From Ilyomonas sp963790435 (lineage in GTDB: Bacteria; Bacteroidota; Bacteroidia; Chitinophagales; Chitinophagaceae), in contig CAWBOI010000003.1 in assembly GCA_963790435.1 (NCBI GenBank), positions 496,001 to 560,000 of the forward strand: a stretch of 64,000 bases of DNA, in the 5' to 3' direction. Shown here piece by piece: positions 60,314 through 64,000 of this stretch (positions within the stretch are counted from its first letter, which is position 1; each line of letters opens with the position of its first letter). Under the pieces are notes generated by a model. That model saw only the letters and a program-made list of their open reading frames with translations, was not told where the DNA came from and did no database searches. Position numbers and translations under genes: made by a program.

Positions 60314-61189
60314 TTATTCCGCATCAATAAACCGCTTCATAATCTCGCCATAGCTATCAATTCTTCTATCACGCAGAAAAGGCCAGTGCGTGCGGTAGCT
60401 GTCGGTTTTAGCGGTATCAATTTCTACCACGGCAACTTCTTCTTCCTCATGCGAAGCTTTGTACAACAGGTTTCCAAACGGGTTAGAAACAAAAGAGCCG
60501 CCCCAGAATTTCATTTGTCCATCCTGCTCCAATCCTACTCTGTTCACGCTTACCACATGCACGCCATTGGCAACGGCATGACTGCGCTGAATAGTTTGCC
60601 AGGCGTTGTATTGCTCGATGTTGGTAACATCGTCCTGCAAATGATGCCAGCCAATGGCGGTTGGAAAAAATAAAATTTCAGCACCCATTAACGATGTAAT
60701 TCTGGCGGCTTCAGGGTACCATTGATCCCAACAAATCAACACACCAATTTTTGCCCATTTGGTGTTCCAAACTTTGTAACCCAAATCGCCGGGCGTGAAG
60801 TAAAATTTTTCGTAGTAAGAAGGATCGTCAGGGATGTGCATCTTTCTGTATTTGCCCATGTAAGTACCATCCGCATCAATCACTGCGGTGGTGTTGTGAT
60901 AAATGCCTTGTGTTCTTTTTTCAAAGAGCGAAGCGATGATAACAAGATTAAGTTCTGCTGCAATTTTGCTCAACGCATCGGTGGAGGCACCGGGAATCGG
61001 TTCAGCCAATTTGAAGTTATCATAGTCCTCCACATCGCAGAAGTACAGCGAAGTAAACAGTTCCTGCAGGCAAACAATTTGTGCACCTTTTTGGGCAGCT
61101 TCTCTTATTTTTTCGACGGCTTTGCTGAGGTTGGCTTCCTTATCGGCAACGCAACTCATTTGCACAAGACCTACTTTTACTTTGCTCAT
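60314..61189 (-). CDS. aguB: N-carbamoylputrescine amidase (carbon-nitrogen hydrolase)
   Basis: The protein has 291 residues of the nitrilase superfamily. The catalytic triad is visible: glutamate in CLQELFTSLYF, lysine in KYRKMHIPDD and cysteine in GVLICWDQWYPEAAR. It converts N-carbamoylputrescine to putrescine, CO2 and ammonia. With AguA downstream it makes putrescine from agmatine. Start at 61189. Confidence 0.93.
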   Translation of the reverse strand: MSKVKVGLVQMSCVADKEANLSKAVEKIREAAQKGAQIVCLQELFTSLYFCDVEDYDNFKLAEPIPGASTDALSKIAAELNLVIIASLFEKRTQGIYHNTTAVIDADGTYMGKYRKMHIPDDPSYYEKFYFTPGDLGYKVWNTKWAKIGVLICWDQWYPEAARITSLMGAEILFFPTAIGWHHLQDDVTNIEQYNAWQTIQRSHAVANGVHVVSVNRVGLEQDGQMKFWGGSFVSNPFGNLLYKASHEEEEVAVVEIDTAKTDSYRTHWPFLRDRRIDSYGEIMKRFIDAE

Positions 61190-61381
61190 TTTAAAAATTT
61201 GTGCAAAGGTATTTTATCTCAAAGGCTTTTGGAAATGCAGGAAAAATCTTATCTCTTTCTTGATGTTTTCTTTCACTGCAGAGAAAACAGTTGATTGAGT
61301 TTGCACGGAGAAAATTATTTTATGAAATAACAAACAAAGTTTGTTTTTGCCCGAAAAATTCAGACTCGTTTTGCAACGTCA

Positions 61382-64000
61382 TCATTCATTCACCAAAGCC
61401 AGTTCTACATAAAAAGTAGTGCCTTTCCCTTCTACGGTATGAAACCAAATTTTGCCACCTGCATTTTCGGTGATGCGTTTGCTAATGGCAAGCCCCAAGC
61501 CAGTTCCAGAGCTTTTTGTAGTGAAGTTGGGTTCAAAAATATGAGCCAGTTTATTGGCAGCAATGCCGGTGCCGTTATCACTAATGCTTACCAGCACACA
61601 ATTATTTTTGCGCTGCTGCGAAACGATAATGGCAAGTTCATCACCATTGCTTTCGTCGTGCGCTTCTTCGGCATTTTTTAAAAGATTGGTAAACAAACGA
61701 CTCATCTGTGTTTTATCCGCATAAATGATATAATCCTCATGAGACTCATTGTACTGAATAATGGCATAGCCGCCGGTAGTATGCAATAAGCAGAGCGACT
61801 GCAACAGTTGCGAAAGGTTCATCACTTCGGGCTTTGCCTGATTGATATTGGCAAATTGCGAAAAATCGCCTGCAATTTTTGCCAGTTGATCAGTTTGTTC
61901 TATTAGTGCGGTTGACATACTTAACGCCAGTTCTCTTACATTAGAAGCATTGTTATTGATGGCTCTCTGCAAATACTGCGCACTCAACTTCATTGGGGTT
62001 AAAGGGTTTTTTATTTCGTGCGCCACCTGTCTTGCCATCTCTTGCCAGGCGCCATTGCGCTCGCTGCGGGCAAGGGCTGCAGCGCTTTCTTCAAGACGTT
62101 CAACCATTTGGTTAAACGTGTTTACCAGCGCACTGATTTCATCGTTGCGCTTCCATTCAATTTTTTCAATTTTTCCACCAAAATGAAAGTCGCGTATTTT
62201 ATCGCCAATCTGTACCAGCGATGATGTAATGCTACGCGTAAGAAAAATGGCAACCACGCTTGCCAACACAAAAATTACTGCATTTAAATTGATAAGCGTT
62301 ACCAGCAAGTTGGAAATTTCCTGGTTTACTTCCATCTCTGAATTGAGGTAAGGAATGTTGAGGAAAGCAATGGTTTCATCGTTATCATTCTTCACCGGCG
62401 TGTACATGCTTACAAAAGAAAACTTCTTGATGTATTCATCCTGAATGTATAAAATGCTGTGCTTATACTTCAGCATATAGTAAGCCAGCGGCTGCATTTT
62501 ATTGTTTAAAATCTGCCTGTTGTAAATGTAGGGTTGTGTAGATAATTTAAGCTTGCCGCTTACATCATAAAGGTTGATGTCGGTGTTGTTAAGAGAAGCG
62601 ATTTCAGCTATTTTTCTGTCAATATCAGCATCCGTTCCTATCACATCCCAGTTGGAAAAACTAAGCTGGCTATGCGTGGTGTTTTGTATTTCGTTGGTGA
62701 TTACCTGCGCCGTTTTTTCTAATCTTTCTTTTGTTGAATTATTAAAGCGATCAATAAAAAAACGAATGGTAATAATACCGATGATCACAAAAGAAAAAAA
62801 GCTTAGCAGAATGATGGTAGCCTGTACTTGTGTGCGAATGTTGAAAGAAAAAAGCTGCCCGAACGAATGAGGCAAACCTTTTTGTTTTATAAAAAATGAG
62901 ACAATTTCAACAAGGCAGCTGCATAAGATAAGGGATAAAAAAAGTAACGCAAACAACGTAAGAAATTCAGCGCCGGATAAATTTTTATTTACTAAAACAA
63001 TCACTTTGTTGTTGCCGGCTTTGTACCAAAGCTCACTGTAGTTGCCCACCATTCTTTCTTCAAATTGCTTTGACGGAATTTGGGGTTGCAGTAAAGTATC
63101 GGCAAACGGATAACCTGCCGAAAAATTATTCAAATTACTGTCTTCATACACTGCGAATAAATAATTTTCGGCTTCCGATTGTATATCGCCCGCTTGCCGG
63201 AACAATTCAGGATACAGGGCATCGGTTTTATAACGCTTTGGTTTTGCAACTACCACAATATGACCCACCAAACCCGAATCGGGCACGGTTATATCTCTTC
63301 GAAAAATATAGCTGTACGCATTTGAATTGTCTTTGAAAAAATACAAGCCTTCCGAATTTTTATTGCGATAGCGGATAACAGAATTCCTGATTACATCATC
63401 AATGATTGCATACGAAGTTTCATCGTCGTTGTACAGGCTTCGCCCCTCTTTATCATAAGTATAAATGCGGGTATCGAACCTGTTTAAATAACCTGAAAAA
63501 TCTTCTTTTACCAAACTATCTTTTAATAAGCGATTGGCATCTTCCTTAAAAAATTGCATGTAGTTCTTTCGCAGAAAAGTATCCGACAAGCCAGCTACGG
63601 CAACATGCAAAACGTTTTCGCTGTAAGGATCAGATCGCCGGGCAAATTTTTGTGCAAGGTCTTTCCGTTGCTCTAAATCAACCTTCTTTTTTAATTGCAC
63701 CAAAAGAAAAGAAACCGATACCGAAAATACAATTACCCAAAGCAAAAAGAAAGACGAATGAAACAAACTAATGGTTCTGTCTTGTTGTCGTGCATGAAGC
63801 AACGCTACATAGCCCGCGAGCCATAAAAGCGCTGCCAGCTTGATAAGTGATGTAGGCTCTTTTAATTGAAATGAAAGCAACAGTAAGCCAGCCGCTATAA
63901 CAATAGCAACAATAACCGGCAACGAAAAATGCGCTTTGTAAGCGGCGGTTATGCAAAGCCACGATATGTAATAAAAAGTAAGAACAATAAACACCAGAAT
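61382..64000 (-). CDS. NtrY-like sensor histidine kinase (N-terminus beyond the window)
   Basis: At least 870 residues; the 5' end runs off the window. Multiple membrane helices at the N-terminus are followed by a large extracytoplasmic region, another helix pair (LLVTLINLNAVIFVLASVVAIFL), a HAMP segment (ITSSLVQIGDKIRDFH...DEISALVNTFNQMVERLEESAAAL), the phospho-acceptor histidine in VAHEIKNPLTPMKLS, and the ATPase (DNGTGIAANKLAHIFEPNFTTKSSGTGLGLAISKR). This is the NtrY arrangement; signals and partner regulator are unknown. The gene likely begins beyond position 64000. Confidence 0.9.
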   Translation of the reverse strand: MLVFIVLTFYYISWLCITAAYKAHFSLPVIVAIVIAAGLLLLSFQLKEPTSLIKLAALLWLAGYVALLHARQQDRTISLFHSSFFLLWVIVFSVSVSFLLVQLKKKVDLEQRKDLAQKFARRSDPYSENVLHVAVAGLSDTFLRKNYMQFFKEDANRLLKDSLVKEDFSGYLNRFDTRIYTYDKEGRSLYNDDETSYAIIDDVIRNSVIRYRNKNSEGLYFFKDNSNAYSYIFRRDITVPDSGLVGHIVVVAKPKRYKTDALYPELFRQAGDIQSEAENYLFAVYEDSNLNNFSAGYPFADTLLQPQIPSKQFEERMVGNYSELWYKAGNNKVIVLVNKNLSGAEFLTLFALLFLSLILCSCLVEIVSFFIKQKGLPHSFGQLFSFNIRTQVQATIILLSFFSFVIIGIITIRFFIDRFNNSTKERLEKTAQVITNEIQNTTHSQLSFSNWDVIGTDADIDRKIAEIASLNNTDINLYDVSGKLKLSTQPYIYNRQILNNKMQPLAYYMLKYKHSILYIQDEYIKKFSFVSMYTPVKNDNDETIAFLNIPYLNSEMEVNQEISNLLVTLINLNAVIFVLASVVAIFLTRSITSSLVQIGDKIRDFHFGGKIEKIEWKRNDEISALVNTFNQMVERLEESAAALARSERNGAWQEMARQVAHEIKNPLTPMKLSAQYLQRAINNNASNVRELALSMSTALIEQTDQLAKIAGDFSQFANINQAKPEVMNLSQLLQSLCLLHTTGGYAIIQYNESHEDYIIYADKTQMSRLFTNLLKNAEEAHDESNGDELAIIVSQQRKNNCVLVSISDNGTGIAANKLAHIFEPNFTTKSSGTGLGLAISKRITENAGGKIWFHTVEGKGTTFYVELALVNE

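Larger units (their letters stand above)
190..61350. repeat. Dispersed 11-mer GCAAAAACAAA (31 exact copies)
   Basis: Counted by eye on both strands. Starts on the plus strand (GCAAAAACAAA): 190, 5346, 5375, 26546, 28750, 33767, 33985, 37193, 37838, 39464, 44919, 49081, 50356, 58590, 59120. Starts of the complement TTTGTTTTTGC: 1810, 3326, 12169, 16954, 24826, 30938, 31393, 32084, 33864, 41872, 45881, 48535, 49916, 51201, 53024, 61340. The variant GCAAAACCAAA (or complement) is at 1543, 13556, 22914, 35561, 55088 and 57439. Eighteen of the 31 are outside genes. The base before is usually G or T and the base after usually A or C. Inside genes it is read in three frames as FVFA, QKQ or AKT[N/K]. 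Confidence 0.85.

Overview
This window looks like a chromosomal segment of a Bacteroidota bacterium, most probably Chitinophagaceae-like. The basis is many signal peptides ending in AQ, several outer-membrane barrels, a TonB-dependent receptor with a carboxypeptidase-like N-terminal domain, very short intergenic gaps without Shine-Dalgarno sites, a PAD-type agmatine deiminase, paired porin and ammonium transporter genes, and moderate GC (about 40 percent by eye). The family assignment is an inference. I see no phage, insertion sequence, CRISPR array, plasmid or defence locus. Most genes are housekeeping.

Layout. 1-7.5 kb: start of a surface protein, the Fe-S carrier Mrp, a CDF zinc exporter, a frameshifted GH31 glycosidase, an AlkA-type DNA glycosylase and a DUF4142 lipoprotein. 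7.5-15 kb: TonB-type receptor, a PHP / GtrA / GT39 operon (GT39 frameshifted) and two tandem DUF421 membrane proteins with zinc ribbons. 15-24 kb: ATP-dependent DNA ligase with its associated exonuclease, YceI, the Maf / UbiA / KdsC cluster, IscX with ferredoxin, and a GH5 endoglucanase. 25-34 kb: porin plus ammonium transporter, TPP-dependent pyruvate oxidase-like enzyme, YciF, SmpB and a second ammonium transporter. 34-41 kb: two pseudouridine synthases, RlmN, a GH109-like glycosidase, tRNA-Cys and a nucleoside phosphorylase. 41-51 kb: DapF, RpiA, HAD phosphatase, DinB-like protein, gamma-glutamyltransferase, amidohydrolase, a frameshifted globin-like lipoprotein and a histidine-rich peptide. 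51-64 kb: Skp/OmpH, HPF, fructosamine kinase-like, bifunctional nuclease, IspE, cytochrome c, RlmI-like methyltransferase, Nudix, the agmatine-to-putrescine pair AguB/AguA, and an NtrY-like histidine kinase cut by the window edge.

The most unusual content is repeat structure. (1) The 11-mer GCAAAAACAAA occurs at least 31 times exactly, on both strands, 18 times outside genes, often beside terminators or start codons. Its density resembles known DNA-uptake sequences, but its function is unknown. (2) Several families of short palindromic or low-complexity repeats lie between genes, and some run into coding sequence: KdsC and AguA share an in-frame N-terminal segment encoded by the same hairpin repeat, and RluB and RlmN carry tails encoded by a CTTG-rich repeat. 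(3) A 220-base composite of nested inverted repeats occurs twice. (4) Four genes each carry what looks like one extra base, which points either to sequence errors or to recent decay.
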